Origin: Gonatopus flavifemur
Taxonomy: Eukaryota > Arthropoda > Insecta > Hymenoptera > Dryinidae
DNA length: 64,000 nt
NCBI GenBank assembly: GCA_018340375.1
Contig: JAFFJZ010000009.1
Coordinates: 21,344,501 to 21,408,500, forward strand
Direction of reading: 5' to 3'
Part shown: positions 41,981 to 53,419 of the stretch, piece after piece
How positions within the stretch are numbered: position 1 is the first letter of the stretch
How the letters are laid out: each line of letters opens with the position of its first letter
Translations under genes and position numbers: made by a program
The notes under the pieces: model-generated
Told to the model about the DNA's origin: nothing
The model's input: the letters and a program-made list of their open reading frames with translations, nothing else
Databases searched by the model: none

Positions 41981-41993
41981 TGGCGCCCAACAC
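41981..41993 (+). promoter_or_regulatory. tRNA primer-binding site
   Basis: TGGCGCCCAACAC starts three bases after the 5' LTR. TGG pairs with the CCA end of a tRNA, and the position and sequence are those of a reverse-transcription primer site. The tRNA identity cannot be fixed by eye. Confidence 0.65.
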
Positions 41994-43259
41994 AAAACCT
42001 ACATACATTAGACACAAACACATATAATCAGACGTACATACACTACAAGAATACTCACAGATAGAACTCACGAGGACACATATACACAATAAAACACATA
42101 ATAGCACACCTCATCACGTACACATACAGACACAGAACAAGACTTACATCGCCTTACCAGCCCTACAAAAAAAAACACAAAATTTTCGCCTCTGCTATCT
42201 TCTACCCCTCTATCCACCTGGGTTTCATTGCATACCTATATAAAATATCGATACATACATACTGTGATAGATCCTACTATTTAATTTGAAATAGTTGAAT
42301 TAATAGATACAGAGCATTCAACTGATAGTAGGAACTCAACTAGTAACGATCTATGAGCATAGATAAATTTATAAGCTTGCCGGAACTGGCTGGATCGAAA
42401 CTCTCTTTGAAATGATGAGTCTGAAAGTGATTTCCAATATCTTTAATGAAAATCTACATGTGCACTTGAATTATAATTTCGATTTTACTTCTCACTCACA
42501 TTTAGCGCACTCACACTTCTCACACCTTCAAAACACGCTTTGAGCTTTTTAGTCCCAAGACTTCACAGTACCAAGCTTGGTATCGAGCCGTTGCTGGACG
42601 CTCAGCAACAACTTGTAATTATGACAAAGAAAAAAAAACTCTAGCACTTTCCGGAATAGGAAAACACCTGTTGAGAGGGTGATCTTCCCTTCCTTAATTA
42701 TACTCGATCAGTCGAATCATACAAGAATAACGAAGCTAACTCAAAATGAATCATTCAAACGATGCACCAAATTCGCGCCAAAGAACTCTAAATTCTAGAG
42801 GGTCCTCCGAGAAGGCTATAACAGATGTACACGTGCTGAGCGGTTCGCAACGACTAATTTGATTGGGTATCACTATGCGAGTAACTGCGTAAGCAAGAGA
42901 GTGCACAACAGCACAACTCCAAAATCCACATGGAGAATAGTCCCAGCAGAAACTACCGGGTGACCTGGTGAAAAACTACGACTAAAACTGACATTATAAA
43001 AGTCAGAATCTCCAACACATACAAGAAAAGGATTGGAATCGAATTCATATACACGAAGTTATACCAAAAAGCATAAACCAAAAAGCGATAAACTTATATC
43101 ATAATGAACAAATAAAGAGAAGATACAAAAAAGAATGAAAAATTCACAAAATCAAGAAACTGAATCAGAAACGAATTGAACACCATGTATATAAATTCCA
43201 CTGAACCAAGCATCAAGCGGAGCAACATATAGATATATCGCACGGAACGATACCCTACG

Positions 43260-45936
43260 ATAAAGTGGAAGCTGGCGGCCGCGAGCTATCGGCCGCAGGG
43301 GTTATGTTCTGGCTGGGACTGTACCTGAACAAAACGACGATTTTTCACGATACGAGGTCGTTTTCATAGGATTTTTTGCGGAGAAACGAGGAGTTATATA
43401 TTGGTTCTAACGAATTTCATCACCTACTGGTAAGACGACGTCCGATTCGGAGGATGAAATGCATCAATTCTCATAGGATTTTGTCTGAGGAATCCGATGG
43501 TACATGATTCATTTTGGTACGCGGCCGTTTCCATGGAGTTTTCGTCGAGAGAAGGGGAGATTTTTGTGAATTTCCACAGAATTTGCATAAATTCCGTTAT
43601 TTAAAGACAAGTCGACGTCGGATTCTTGGGGTAAAATCTATGGATTCTCATGAGGAATTGTCTGCAGAATCCAGTGATATACGGCTTATTCCGGTACGCG
43701 GCCGTGTTCTTGATTTTTCACGCCAAAAGTCGTTGACTGGTATTTGACGGAATTATCAATACATATGCAAATTCTTCCATCGGCTGAGGGGTTCTCGTTC
43801 GATTGGGAGGATCTGATACATCGATTCTTATAGGAAATCGTCCAAGAAATCCAATGGTGTATAGCTCATTCCGGTACGCGGCCGTTTCCATGGAGTTTTC
43901 GTCGAGAGAAGGGGAGATTTCTGTGAATTTCCACAGAATTTGCATGAATTTCGTTATTTAAAGACGAGTCGACGTCCGATTCTTGGGGTAAAATCTATGG
44001 ATTCTCATGAGGAATTGTCTGCAGAATCCAGTGATATACGGCTTATTCCGGTACGCGGCCGTGTTCTTGATTTTTCACGCCAAAAGTCGTTGACTGGTAT
44101 TTGACGGAATTATCAATACATATGCAAATTCTTCCATCGGCTGCAGGGTTCCCGTTCAATTGGAAGGATCTGATACATCGATTCTTATAGGAAATCGTCC
44201 AAGAAATCCAATGGTGTATAGCTCATTCCGGTACGCGGCCGTTTTCATGGAGTTTGCGTCCAGAGAAGGGGAGATTTTTGTCAATTCCCACAGAATTTGC
44301 ATGAATTTCGTTATTTAAAGACAAGCCGACGTCTGATTCTTGGGGTAAAATCTATGGATTCTCATGAGAAATTGTCTGCAGAATCCAGTGATATACGGCT
44401 CATTCCGGTACGCGGCCGTGTTCTCGATTTTCTACGCCAAAAGTCGTTGACTGGTATTTGACGGGATTATCAATACATATGCAAATTCTTTCATCGGCTG
44501 CAGGGTTCTCGTTCGATTGGAAGGATGAGATGCATCAATTCTTATAGTGAATTGTCCGAGGAATCCAATGGTGTATTGCTCATTCTGGTACGCGGGCGTG
44601 TTCATGGAGTTTGCATCGAGAGAAGGGGGGATTTTTGTCAATTTCCACAGAATCGTCCAAGGAATCCGGTGATATATGGCTCATTCCGGTACGCTGCGGT
44701 ATTCTTGACCTTTCTCGCCAAAAGTCTCATCAAAATCCATAGATTGTACTCCAAGAATCGGACGTCGACTTGTCTTCAAATAACGAAATTCATGCAAATT
44801 CTGTGGAAATTGATAACAATCTCCCCTTCTCTCGACGAAAACTCCATGAAAACGGCTGGGTACCGGAATGAGCCATACACCCTTGGATTCCTAGGACAAT
44901 TTCCTATAAGAATTGATGCATCTCATTCTTTCAATCGAACGAGAACCCTGCAGCCGATGGAAGAATCCGCAAAATCTCGATTATTCCGTCAAATACCATC
45001 CAACGCGTTACGTGAAAAATCAAGAACCTGGCAGCGTGCCGGAATGAGCCGTATATCATTGGATCCTGTAGACAATTCCCCATCAAAATCCATTGAATTT
45101 ACCCCAATAATCGGACGTCGACTTGTCTTCAAATAACTAAATTCATGCAAATTCTGTGGAAATTGACAAAAATCTCCCCTTCTCCCGACGAAAACTACAT
45201 GAAAACGGCCGCGTACCGGAATAAGCCGTAGATCATTGGATTCCTTGGACAATCCCCTATAAGAATCGAGGCATCTCATTCTTCCAATCGAACGAGAACC
45301 CTGCAGCCGATGGAAGAATTTGCACATGTATTGATAATTCCGTCAAATACCAGTCAACGACTTTTGGCGTGAAAAATCAAGAACACGGCCGCGTACCGGA
45401 ATGAGCTGTATATCGCTGGATTCTGCAGACAATTCCTCATGAGAATTCATAGATTTCACCCCAAGAATCGGACGTCGACTTGTCTTTAAATAACGAAATT
45501 CATGCAAATTCTGTGGAAATTCACAAAAATCTCCCCTCCTCTCGACGAAAACTCCATGGAAACGTCCGCGTCCCAAAATGAATCATATACCATCGGATTC
45601 CTCAGACAAAATGCTATAAGAATTGATGCATCTTATCCTCCGAATCGGACGTCGTCTTATCAGTAGGTGATGAAATTCGTTAGAACCAATATCCAACTCC
45701 TCGTTTCTCTGCAAAAAATCCTATGAAAACGACCTTGTATCGTGAAAAATCTTTCATTTTCGAATTCCTCGTCTCAAATACTACAAATTCATATGTTTAG
45801 ATATCATAATTATCTCATTCTAGCATGTTTTTATGGAGAAAATATCCAAATAGTTTGGTCGTTTTGTTCAGGTACAGTCCCAGCCAAAACATAACCCCTG
45901 CAGCCGACAGCTCGCGGCCGACAGCTTTCACTCCAT
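43260..45936. mobile_element. Foldback-like element, 9-bp TSD
   Basis: A 2,677-bp element made of two inverted arms. The ends are ATAAAGTGGAAGCTG and its near-inverse CAGCTTTCACTCCAT. TACCCTACG flanks both sides (43251-43259 and 45937-45945), a perfect 9-bp duplication. The arms carry tandem units marked by GGTACGCGGCCG at 43516, 43693, 43873, 44050, 44230, 44407 and 44587, alternating 177 and 180 bp, so a 357-bp higher-order unit. The right arm has about five inverted units (near 44860, 45036, 45213, 45393, 45568). There is no coding capacity. Nine-base duplications fit Foldback and Mutator-like transposition. Confidence 0.85.
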
Positions 45937-46260
45937 TACCCTACGCGCAAGAAGAAGGACGAACTTGAGCGCAGAGTAGAGTATCGTTGACGCGATGAGA
46001 CGATATACAAAGACGGACGGTATGAACACAACATCCCACACATATTACGAAGTATAGGAACAGAAAAGTTGAAACATCACATAAACGTGGAATCATGAGG
46101 AAATACATATAGATAACACATACACACAAACACCAGGAAGATTCAAACGGATGAAATTGAACGAATATACACACAAATTCAAACCAATCAGGGAAGAAAA
46201 ACCATAACGAAGTTATACGACAAAATATCAAGGTTAGGTAGATTCAAAAGTAAACACAAA

Positions 46261-47540
46261 ATGAATAGACGAAACGGGAATAATGAAACATACATACTCA
46301 CAGATGACAGAACACACGTGATGGAACCCAACACGAACAAACAACAAGAAGAAGCTCAAATAACGGAACACAGACGAAGACACGCTACACAAGCAGAATA
46401 TGATCAAACTTTCATACAAGATAGTTTTCTAAGAAATAACGAAGAGTCCATCGATGAGACGAACCATTCATTGGAACAATTTGATCACCCGAAAGTAGGA
46501 CAAAGAAGAAGACAAAAACAAAATAGACGCAGACAACGAGAACACAACGAAACGGAGACAGAAATAGTACAATGATGAGAAATTTTTGACATAGAGATTC
46601 CGACTATAGGAACGGATTTAGCGCAGCGGAATCACGCGATACGCACAGAACATATAGACAAGAACACATATAACCAGAAATCATAGTAAGAAATCCAACA
46701 TATGAACATGGAAATTATACATTAGACGGAATAGATAGTTATGAAACAGACATAGAAACCGAGCCAGAAAGAGGGAAGAAATTCCACACGAAACAATGAT
46801 CACACAGTTAGACAAAGACAAAATTACATAGATACGAGCGAAGAAGGAATAATATTGAATGACACATACAGTATAGGCTCATATAACACAGGAAACAGAA
46901 TACTAAGAGAACCACGACTACCTGTAACGAACCTAAATATACAATTCAACGGAAACGAAACAGAAGATCCTGAACAATTCGTATTGAAATTAGCACGATA
47001 TCAGAACACATATACATTCACAGACAGGGGAATACTAGTACTCTCACCACAAATATGAGACAACACAGCATACGAGTGGCATACATTGGATCACAAAAAT
47101 GGGAAATTCACAGGAATTCGAAAAAGATTTGAGGGAAACATTTTTCCCCACGACTACGCAGGAAGACTAGAGGAAAAATTGAAAAGATGTATACAAAAAA
47201 AGAAGACGAAAATATTACAAAATACTTAACAAGATTCAGATCAATAATGAGTAAAATTTGGCCACCATACCATCTAAAATAACAATTAAATGGAGCATAC
47301 AAAGTTTTACAATTAGAATAAAATTTATACATGAAGGGAGAAGAATTTAATACATTTGAACGATCAGAAAGAAGGCGTAAGGCATTGGAAGCAATAAAAC
47401 AAGGCAAACAGGAATGGGTAACAGGCAAGGATGATAGAGAAGAACAAAATACTGAACCAAGAACAACACCAAGGTACAATGACACTTATACACAGAGAAG
47501 ACCACCTTGGAACCAAAACATACAAAACCCACAAACATAA
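46261..47540 (+). pseudogene. gag region of the LTR element, broken
   Basis: A basic, polar frame (46261-46575) is followed by a capsid-like piece (46855-47058: LNIQFNGNETEDPEQFVLKL, ARYQNTYTF) and, after a stop and a frame change, HTLDHKNGKFTGIRKRFEGN. A further piece (47331-47540) is Gln/Glu/Arg-rich with EEFNTFERSERRRKALEAIK. Base composition is strongly A-rich, as in retroelement coding strands. At least four lesions. Confidence 0.55.
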
Positions 47541-47699
47541 AAAATCAATAGAACAACAGAACGAAGACTACCATTACCACCTACACCCGTATAACCACCC
47601 AATACACAGTATGGAAAAAACCAAACACTCAGAACAACACAGACACTAACTGACACACAACAAGACACAAACATGAACAGAAACACAGCAACAATTCCG

Positions 47700-47766
47700 A
47701 AAGGTTGTTTTAATTGTGGCCAACAAGGACACTGGAGAATAAATTGCCCAAACTACCAGAAAAACT
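47700..47766 (+). pseudogene. nucleocapsid CCHC zinc knuckle
   Basis: KGCFNCGQQGHWRINCPNYQ is a clean C-x2-C-x4-H-x4-C knuckle, the RNA-binding module at the C terminus of Gag. It is in a different frame from the upstream gag pieces and from the protease frame next to it. Confidence 0.75.
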
Positions 47767-48319
47767 GAACAGGGGGCAAAGACGGGTGATAACAACCCCC
47801 TCAGACAAAACAACACAAACACGTGAACACATACACTCAGTCAATTCAGAACACATCGACCCAAGACCATACATAATAGTTCAGATAGGTGATGAAAAAA
47901 CATACGCACTAATAGACACAGGAGCGACACACACATACGCAGACGAAAGCATACTGAACGTAATAGACAAGGAAAAAGTACGAATAGAAAAACCGAAAAA
48001 CGAAGGGCTGATAACAGCGAGTTGAGCGGACGAGAAAATCACAGGAATAATCGGACCCACAGAAACGATTGAAGGAAGAAACTACACACTGCCAACACGA
48101 ATAGTCCCAACTCTACACTACACATTGATATTAGGGGTAGATAGTCTAGAACACATCAAACTGAAGATATCATTCGGGGAAAATGAAGACGCAACACGAA
48201 TAAACATACAAGAATCCACAAAACAGCGAACCACACAACATAAAAAAAAGAAACACAAAACAACACAACAAAAGAACAAACACGAAAACGGAAAGTACTT
48301 TCAACAACACCCAAAATAA
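47714..48319 (+). pseudogene. retropepsin-like protease, LTR element
   Basis: VQIGDEKTYALIDTGATHTY contains the D-T-G-A active site. After a TGA at 48023-48025 the frame goes on with GRNYTLPTRIVPTLHYTLIL followed by GVDSLEHIKLKISF, including the conserved hydrophobic-GxD segment. The frame then runs into low-complexity Gln/Lys codons and stops at 48319, 100 bp before the 3' LTR. Confidence 0.65.
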
Positions 48320-48418
48320 AAGGTAACACAAAACTATACCCAAATGCACCCATATTGAATAAACGGGAGATCTACAAACTAATCCATGGGGAAGAACCAA
48401 GAGAACAAGAAATAGAAG

Positions 48419-48862
48419 TGCGTGATTCATTAGACGACAGAGTTCGAATGTCGCTCCCTGAACATTGGAGTCAGTATTTAGTGAATTTCAAGAAACCATC
48501 ATGTGAGAACCAGTGCATCACCACCGAGTGATTGTATCCCCGAGAAAAACCAATCCTGTCTTCTCAACTTCATCAACGGGGAAGGAAGCCCGAAGTTCCG
48601 ACGTGGTCAACCCGAGGATTCTCCTTACGAAAGTCTTCACCGCTTCACGGGTACCCGTCCTGCTTAAATCCACACTGACTGACACCACGACACGTACTAC
48701 ACCACACACACACACTCAATTTTATTGGTGAGATTTGTTACCCAAAAATTATCATAATAAATTTTCTATTTTCATATATACCCATGTTACGGTGAATCAC
48801 CTAGACTTCCATGGAAATCCCCCCTCATTTCCTACAAGTGACGGGCCTCGTCGAGCCTGTTA
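48419..48862 (+). repeat. 3' LTR
   Basis: Begins TG and ends TA, preceded by a purine-rich tract (GAGAACAAGAAATAGAAG). It matches the reassembled 5' LTR along its length at roughly 90 percent by eye. It carries an AATAAA-like element within TCATAATAAATTTTC. Confidence 0.8.
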
Positions 48863-48869
48863 GAAGCTA

Positions 48870-49020
48870 TTGGAGCAAATGAAGCCTGAAAATATTCCGA
48901 TTCATTCCTAAATCACGCCTAAATAACTCTTCCATACGCTTATTACGCTTGGATGACTTTCATCTCACGCTTTCGTCGCGCTTCCAGGCTTCATTTTCAC
49001 CAGAACAGTTGAAATTCTGC
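48870..49020. repeat. short inverted-repeat element
   Basis: AATGAAGCCTGAAAAT near 48878 is inverted as AGGCTTCATTTTC near 48993, enclosing about 100 bp rich in ACGCTT/CACGC words. Probably a small MITE at the outer edge of the LTR element. Target duplication not seen. Confidence 0.4.
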
Positions 49021-49026
49021 AGTTCT

Positions 49027-49793
49027 CCACCCGAAGGAAACATGAAGCTTCAACAAACGTCCAGATTAGATCTGTATAGAACGGGCCAAAGGTTCATCAG
49101 AACTGACTTTGAGAATTACAAACGTTTGACGGGGGTTCTATGAACGTTGAAATGTGCGCCTCAAAACACTTTCAGGAAACATAGATGGAACGTTTATTGG
49201 AGGTTCATCGAAGGTTTGACAAGGCTTCACAAAAACATCTATACTTAGATTGATTTATAATAATTTATGTTGATTAATCAATTTTTTTTTCATACAAATT
49301 AATCAAAATCAATATAAGTATAGATATCTTTGTAAAGCTTCGTCAAATCTACGATGGACCTTCACCGAACGTTCCATCTATGCTTCTTGAACGTATTCCG
49401 AGGCGGACATTACAGCGTCCGTAGAACCTTTGTCAAACATTTCGTCGGTACTATGGCAAAACCTCGTATCTCGATTTCTGACAGTATTGAGGTTACATCG
49501 GAAATATCATCACTACACACTAAATACACATATAATTAAGTGATATGTGATCAATTATGTTCACTCAACAATAATCGGAGGCCTCTTTGTTTATAAAAGT
49601 CTTGTTCATATGTGTATTAGCATGTGTTGACCATTTTTCCGATGGAACCACCAAACCGTCAGAAATCCAGATACGAGGTTCTGTCATAGTACCGACGATT
49701 TGTGAATCTAAGAGTCAGCTCTGATGAACCTTCGGCCCGGTCTATACAAATCTGATCTGAACGTTCGCTGGAGCTTCATTTTCTCTTCAGGTG
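49027..49793. repeat. nested-hairpin foldback element
   Basis: The outer arms (49027-49130 and about 49690-49793) pair over roughly 100 bp, for example AGGTTCATCAGAACTGACT against its inverse near 49705. Inside are two more hairpins: about 49185-49385 (GATGGAACGTTTATTGGAGG against its inverse near 49365, around a TTAATCAATTTTTTTTT loop) and about 49440-49685 (TCGTCGGTACTATGGCAAAA against its inverse near 49676). No coding sequence. Confidence 0.65.
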
Positions 49794-49936
49794 AGTACAT
49801 GTCTCTGAATCATTTGGAGATGGTATGAAGGATGGTAGACAATAAGTTTCAGGCCTTCTGAATATTGTATTCCTACAACATATATAATGAATAAATAACA
49901 AAAAACAATGATAATAATAAAAAAAAAAGAAATATA

Positions 49937-51231
49937 CGAGGGTGGATTGATAAGTTTCCGGCCTGACCAAGAGATGGTGCCACTAGGCCTACCTTGAGGT
50001 GGCGTTCTATAGTACCATCCTTAGATAGCTTGTAGCTATAGTTTCAGTCCGATCGCCATATTAGTTTAGTTTTGAGAGCACGCTGACCAAGACGCCTCTG
50101 TGTTTTTCGTAAAAATGGAAAAGCTGGAAAATCGTGCTGTCATCAAATACTTTTATTTGAAGGGGTTAACGCCGAAGGAAATTAAAGAAGAGATGGACTC
50201 AACACTGGCGACATCGTCCCCATCATATTCAACCGTTAAAGCAGTGGGTTTCCGAGTTTGAAAAGGGTCGTGTGAGCACCTCTGATGAGCCTCGCTCAGG
50301 ACGCCCCATTGAGGTCACAACTCCAGATATGATCGAAAAAATCCATCAAATAGTGCTGAAAGATCGCAGATTAAAAGTTCGTGAGATAGCTGAGACCTGT
50401 AAGATGTCATATGAACGTGTACAAAATATTTTGCACCAACATTTGTATATGGAAAAGCTCTGTGCAAGATGGGTGCCGCGTTTACTAACAGTCGACCAAA
50501 AATTGATTCGAAAGAACATTTCTACCGCCAATTTGGCGTTGTATAAGCGTAATCCAAGCGAATTTTTGCGTCGATTCGTAACCGTTGACGAAACTTGGGT
50601 CCACCACTACACTCCTGAAACCAAAGAACAGTCTAAACAGTGGATTGGACCAGGGGAACCAACTCCAAAGAAGGCAAAAACAATTTTTTCGGCGAACAAG
50701 GTTATGGCTACTGTTTTTTGGGATGCAAGAGGTATTATATACATTGATTACCTTGAAAAGGGTAAAACTATCACTGGTCAATACTACGCAGACTTATTGC
50801 AACGTTTGAGCCACGAAGTGAAAATTAAACGACCTCATCTGGCGAAGAAAAAAATCTTGTTTCATCACGATAACGCACCAGCGCACACGTCAATCGTTGC
50901 GATGGCTAAAATCAACGATCTGAAGTTTGAATTAATGCCGCACCCTCCCTACTCTCCAGACCTAGCCCCGAGTGACTATTATCTGTTTCCTAACCTCAAA
51001 AAATGGCTTGGCGGTAAGAGATTTGCGGACAATGAAGAAGTAATCGAAGCTGTCAATGGGTATTTTGAGGAGCTTGACGAATCAGTCTATAGAGATGGCA
51101 TTACTAGACTAGAACACCGCTATGAGAAATGTATCAGCCGTGGAGGAGATTATGTTGAGAAATAACAAAAAAAAAATTCTTAAAAACGTTGTTTTTCTTG
51201 GTCAGGCCGGAAACTTATCAATCCACCCTCG
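49937..51231 (+). mobile_element. full-length mariner (DD34D)
   Basis: 1,295 bp between TA duplications (49935-49936 and 51232-51233). The inverted termini CGAGGGTGGATTGATAAGTT and the following CCGGCCTGACC are perfect or nearly so over about 30 bp. The size is exactly that of classical mariners. The one transposase gene has a single frameshift, so it is a recent arrival and the ends should still be usable by a related transposase. Confidence 0.92.
50115..51165 (+). pseudogene. mariner transposase, single frameshift
   Basis: The ATG at 50115 opens MEKLENRAVIKYFYLKGLTP, the usual mariner N terminus (HTH). One extra base near 50241 shifts the frame into a TGA at 50259; the correct frame continues from there to a stop at 51163. 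It carries DEPRSGRPIEV (the linker), FVTVDETWVHHYTPE (first Asp), FHHDNAPAHTS (second Asp) and PPYSPDLAPSDYYLFPNLKK (third Asp). I count 34 residues between the second and third Asp. About 348 codons in all and otherwise undamaged. Confidence 0.88.
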
Positions 51232-51233
51232 TA

Positions 51234-51800
51234 TACTCACACAAAACCAGCTACGTGCATTACGCATGTACGTATATCTGTGTATGTCTATCAGTGTAGT
51301 GTTATAATTGGTTTCTTTCGAACAACAACTGTCTTATGGATTAATATTATTTGAAAATTATTTGAGGCTATTAGAGAGTAAGTTCTTTTTGAAAATATGG
51401 CGAAATTATTTATGATTTCCATAAACTAGTAATGCGTTATTGAGATGCACAGTAGACCGAAAATATGATTTTGATTTTCTTTCAATTAAAAAGATTATTT
51501 ATTAAAAACGATTGGAATCTGATCAGAGAACACTGTTGAGTATTATTAATCCATGAAATGATTACAATTGATGTTAGTTTCATCCAAACGGAAGATGCGT
51601 AAAACAAATGCGCGAAGGATCTCAACGTTAACTGAAAGAACTGCGCATTTCGAAATCAGTGTAAATAGAGGTACGCTAGTGCACGAGGTTTACTCTGTGT
51701 TCAGTCTTCGGAGTAAGAAGAGTTCATGGAATACAGCTGTCGAATGATTTAAACCAATAAGTATTGGTCATTATAAATAAAGAAAAATTTATTATTCATC
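51234..51800. other. no recognised gene
   Basis: AT-rich DNA with no frame of note and no clear repeat. It ends at the hairpin chain. Confidence 0.4.
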
Positions 51801-51804
51801 AAAC

Positions 51805-52520
51805 CTTCACTTCGCTCTGGCGAAGTAATTTTCCCTTGCGGAAAATGATCAAACCCTTAGGAGTTTGATTGAGATTTATTATTTCCTCATCCAAAGAAAG
51901 TATTGATATGAGTCTTATTCTTTCTCCTCTAAAAGAAAGTAATCTTATGTTTTATTCTTTTCCAACCATGAAAAGAAATTCAAACATAATTTCCACGAAA
52001 GAAACTCTTGTGGAAAAAGATCTAAAAACTGATCGTCCCTACAAAAAACCATTGATTTGAACGTAAACCAAACTTCTGATTTGAAGTCTCAATTTTTATT
52101 CCTCGCAATAAAAATTGACTAAGGCCCCAATTGGCTCGCCCCAATTCGAACGAATTAAAAGGTATTTTCCCCAGTTTTTAACCTATTTAATAAAAAAACT
52201 GCGGTGGCGGCTGTAGTCTTATGACTTTCCGGTTGTCACGTGCGAATCTCGCAACTCAAGGGTAATAATTATTCAACGATTAATTATATTGAGATGCCCT
52301 TGGGCGGTCACAATATCACATTCACAAAGTTTCTCAATTGAGTGAAAAACTGATGAGTCCCTTCTCATATATCCCCGGATATCTGAATTGTTCAAAATAC
52401 GAGCGAAGCGAGCATATGTGGGCTACGATCCATTCAAAATAACCAAAGCGAATTTTGAAGGGGGTCGGACTGCTGAGCGAAGCGAAGCAGTCAGGGGGCG
52501 GAGCCCTCTGGTTTTGATTG
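51805..52520. repeat. chain of short perfect hairpins
   Basis: Successive stems with short loops: ACTTCGC/GCGAAGT (51809-51826), TTTTCC/GGAAAA (51829-51845), ATCAAAC/GTTTGAT (51848-51869), TTCTTTTC/GAAAAGAA (51955-51977), TTTCCAC/GTGGAAA (51990-52016), an 11-bp stem TCAATTTTTAT/ATAAAAATTGA (52089-52118), AATTCG/CGAATT (52143-52156), CAGTTTTT/AAAAACTG (52172-52201), TGCGA/TCGCA, ATATCC/GGATAT and GACTGCT/AGCAGTC near 52465. GAGCGAAGCGA occurs twice near 52400 and 52475. No gene is visible. Confidence 0.6.
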
Positions 52521-52560
52521 GAAGAAATCGTCATTGATTCACAGATTTTCCTTCTCAGTG

Positions 52561-53416
52561 CACAGTTGGTGATTTTGTGTAAATGTGTTAGAAAATCCGT
52601 GTGTCATGAATTTCCTGTTGAATGTTCAACACAAACATGTGTAACTTCTATAGACACTCATTGTGTCATCAGGTCTCAACTGATTTATATTATATTTGTA
52701 AAGTGAAATCATTCAAACAAATGAAGAGGAGTGTCAAAATGACACAAATTTCATTCGACTCGAGATTTAACATGAAAATTGTGTTATTCTCAACTACCAA
52801 GAGGAGATCGCCAGCGGTGAGGGCTACTTTTTGATCACATTTCCATGTACGTGTAACTTTGGTACTCGTTGGAAAAACTGTTAATTCATTTTCATTCATT
52901 CCAGTTTCGGCTTTGATTCTGATGCGGCTTAGTGTTCTAGATATGCAAATTTGAAGATTGAATGCAAGTTGATATACGCGAAGGAAGTACCCCTATCCAA
53001 GCGACCGGCGGTGGCTTGAGTGATAGAGCTTCAACGTCCAGTCACGACGATACGTGTTCAATTCTCATTGAAGACTATTTTTTTCCAATTCATTCTTATG
53101 CATTGTTTTAATATAAAAGAAGTGTGATATTCACATTTGATTTACGTGAAAAAATCCATGAATCACACTTGTCAACTGTTGATTCAATACTTATTCTGAA
53201 ATTCATTTGAATTCTTTTTTTTCAGTACTTATGTATTGAATTCACACGATCGGGAATTTGAATCAAAACTTAATCAGTATCCTTCTGTGTCATATTATTC
53301 ATGAAGCTTGAGTTACTAGCTAACACAGACACATTATGTTGAATCGACACAAAAATTTGTGTAAACCGTTTGGGACATGTGAATATGTTGAATTCAACAC
53401 AAAATTTCCAACTGTG
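52561..53416. mobile_element. MITE-like element with CACAGTTGG ends
   Basis: CACAGTTGGTGATTTTGTGT at the left and the inverse of CACAGTTGGAAATTTTGTGT at the right, 20 bp with two mismatches. TTCAACACAA words recur near both ends. About 856 bp, no coding capacity. The tRNA-like stretch at 53006-53080 lies inside. I could not identify a target duplication. Confidence 0.5.
53006..53080 (+). repeat. possible tRNA-derived SINE head
   Basis: GGTGGCTTGAGTGATAGAGC resembles a polymerase III A box, and GTGTTCAATTCTC, about 35 bases on, resembles a B box (GWTCRANNC). The fold of a true tRNA is poor and no anticodon arm is convincing, so a SINE head is likelier than a tRNA gene. Confidence 0.35.
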
Positions 53417-53419
53417 TAT

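Larger units (their letters stand above)
38142..48862 (+). mobile_element. LTR retrotransposon, pol-deleted, with nested insertions
   Basis: LTRs of about 444 bp: 38142-41977 (split by element E) and 48419-48862, flanked by GAAG (38138-38141 and 48863-48866). A primer-binding site starts at 41981. The interior holds a leader, gag remnants, a CCHC zinc knuckle and an Asp protease, then passes straight to the 3' LTR; reverse transcriptase, RNase H and integrase are absent. Without the insertions it would be about 4.65 kb. No envelope-like frame is seen. Superfamily is probably Ty3/gypsy, but cannot be tested without pol. Confidence 0.75.

Noticed and set aside
42590..42625. Terminator-like hairpin GTTGCTG/CAGCAAC
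   Set aside because: A single 7-bp stem in eukaryotic DNA without a T run; chance or leader structure of the LTR element.
44525..45136. 203-codon open frame in the Foldback centre
   Set aside because: It is a read-through of repeat units and changes with unit number; no known domain.
43500..45600. CRISPR-like array from regular repeats
   Set aside because: Units are 177/180 bp, contiguous, with no unique spacers, and lie in inverted arms bounded by a 9-bp duplication. It is a Foldback-type element in an animal genome.
52195..52262. tRNA-like segment (GCGGTGGCGGCTGTAGTC)
   Set aside because: B-box match is weak and stems do not pair as a cloverleaf.
52345..52400. Hammerhead ribozyme core (CTGATGAG near 52350)
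   Set aside because: The CTGATGA is present, but no GAAA follows a pairable stem II and no stem III closes it.
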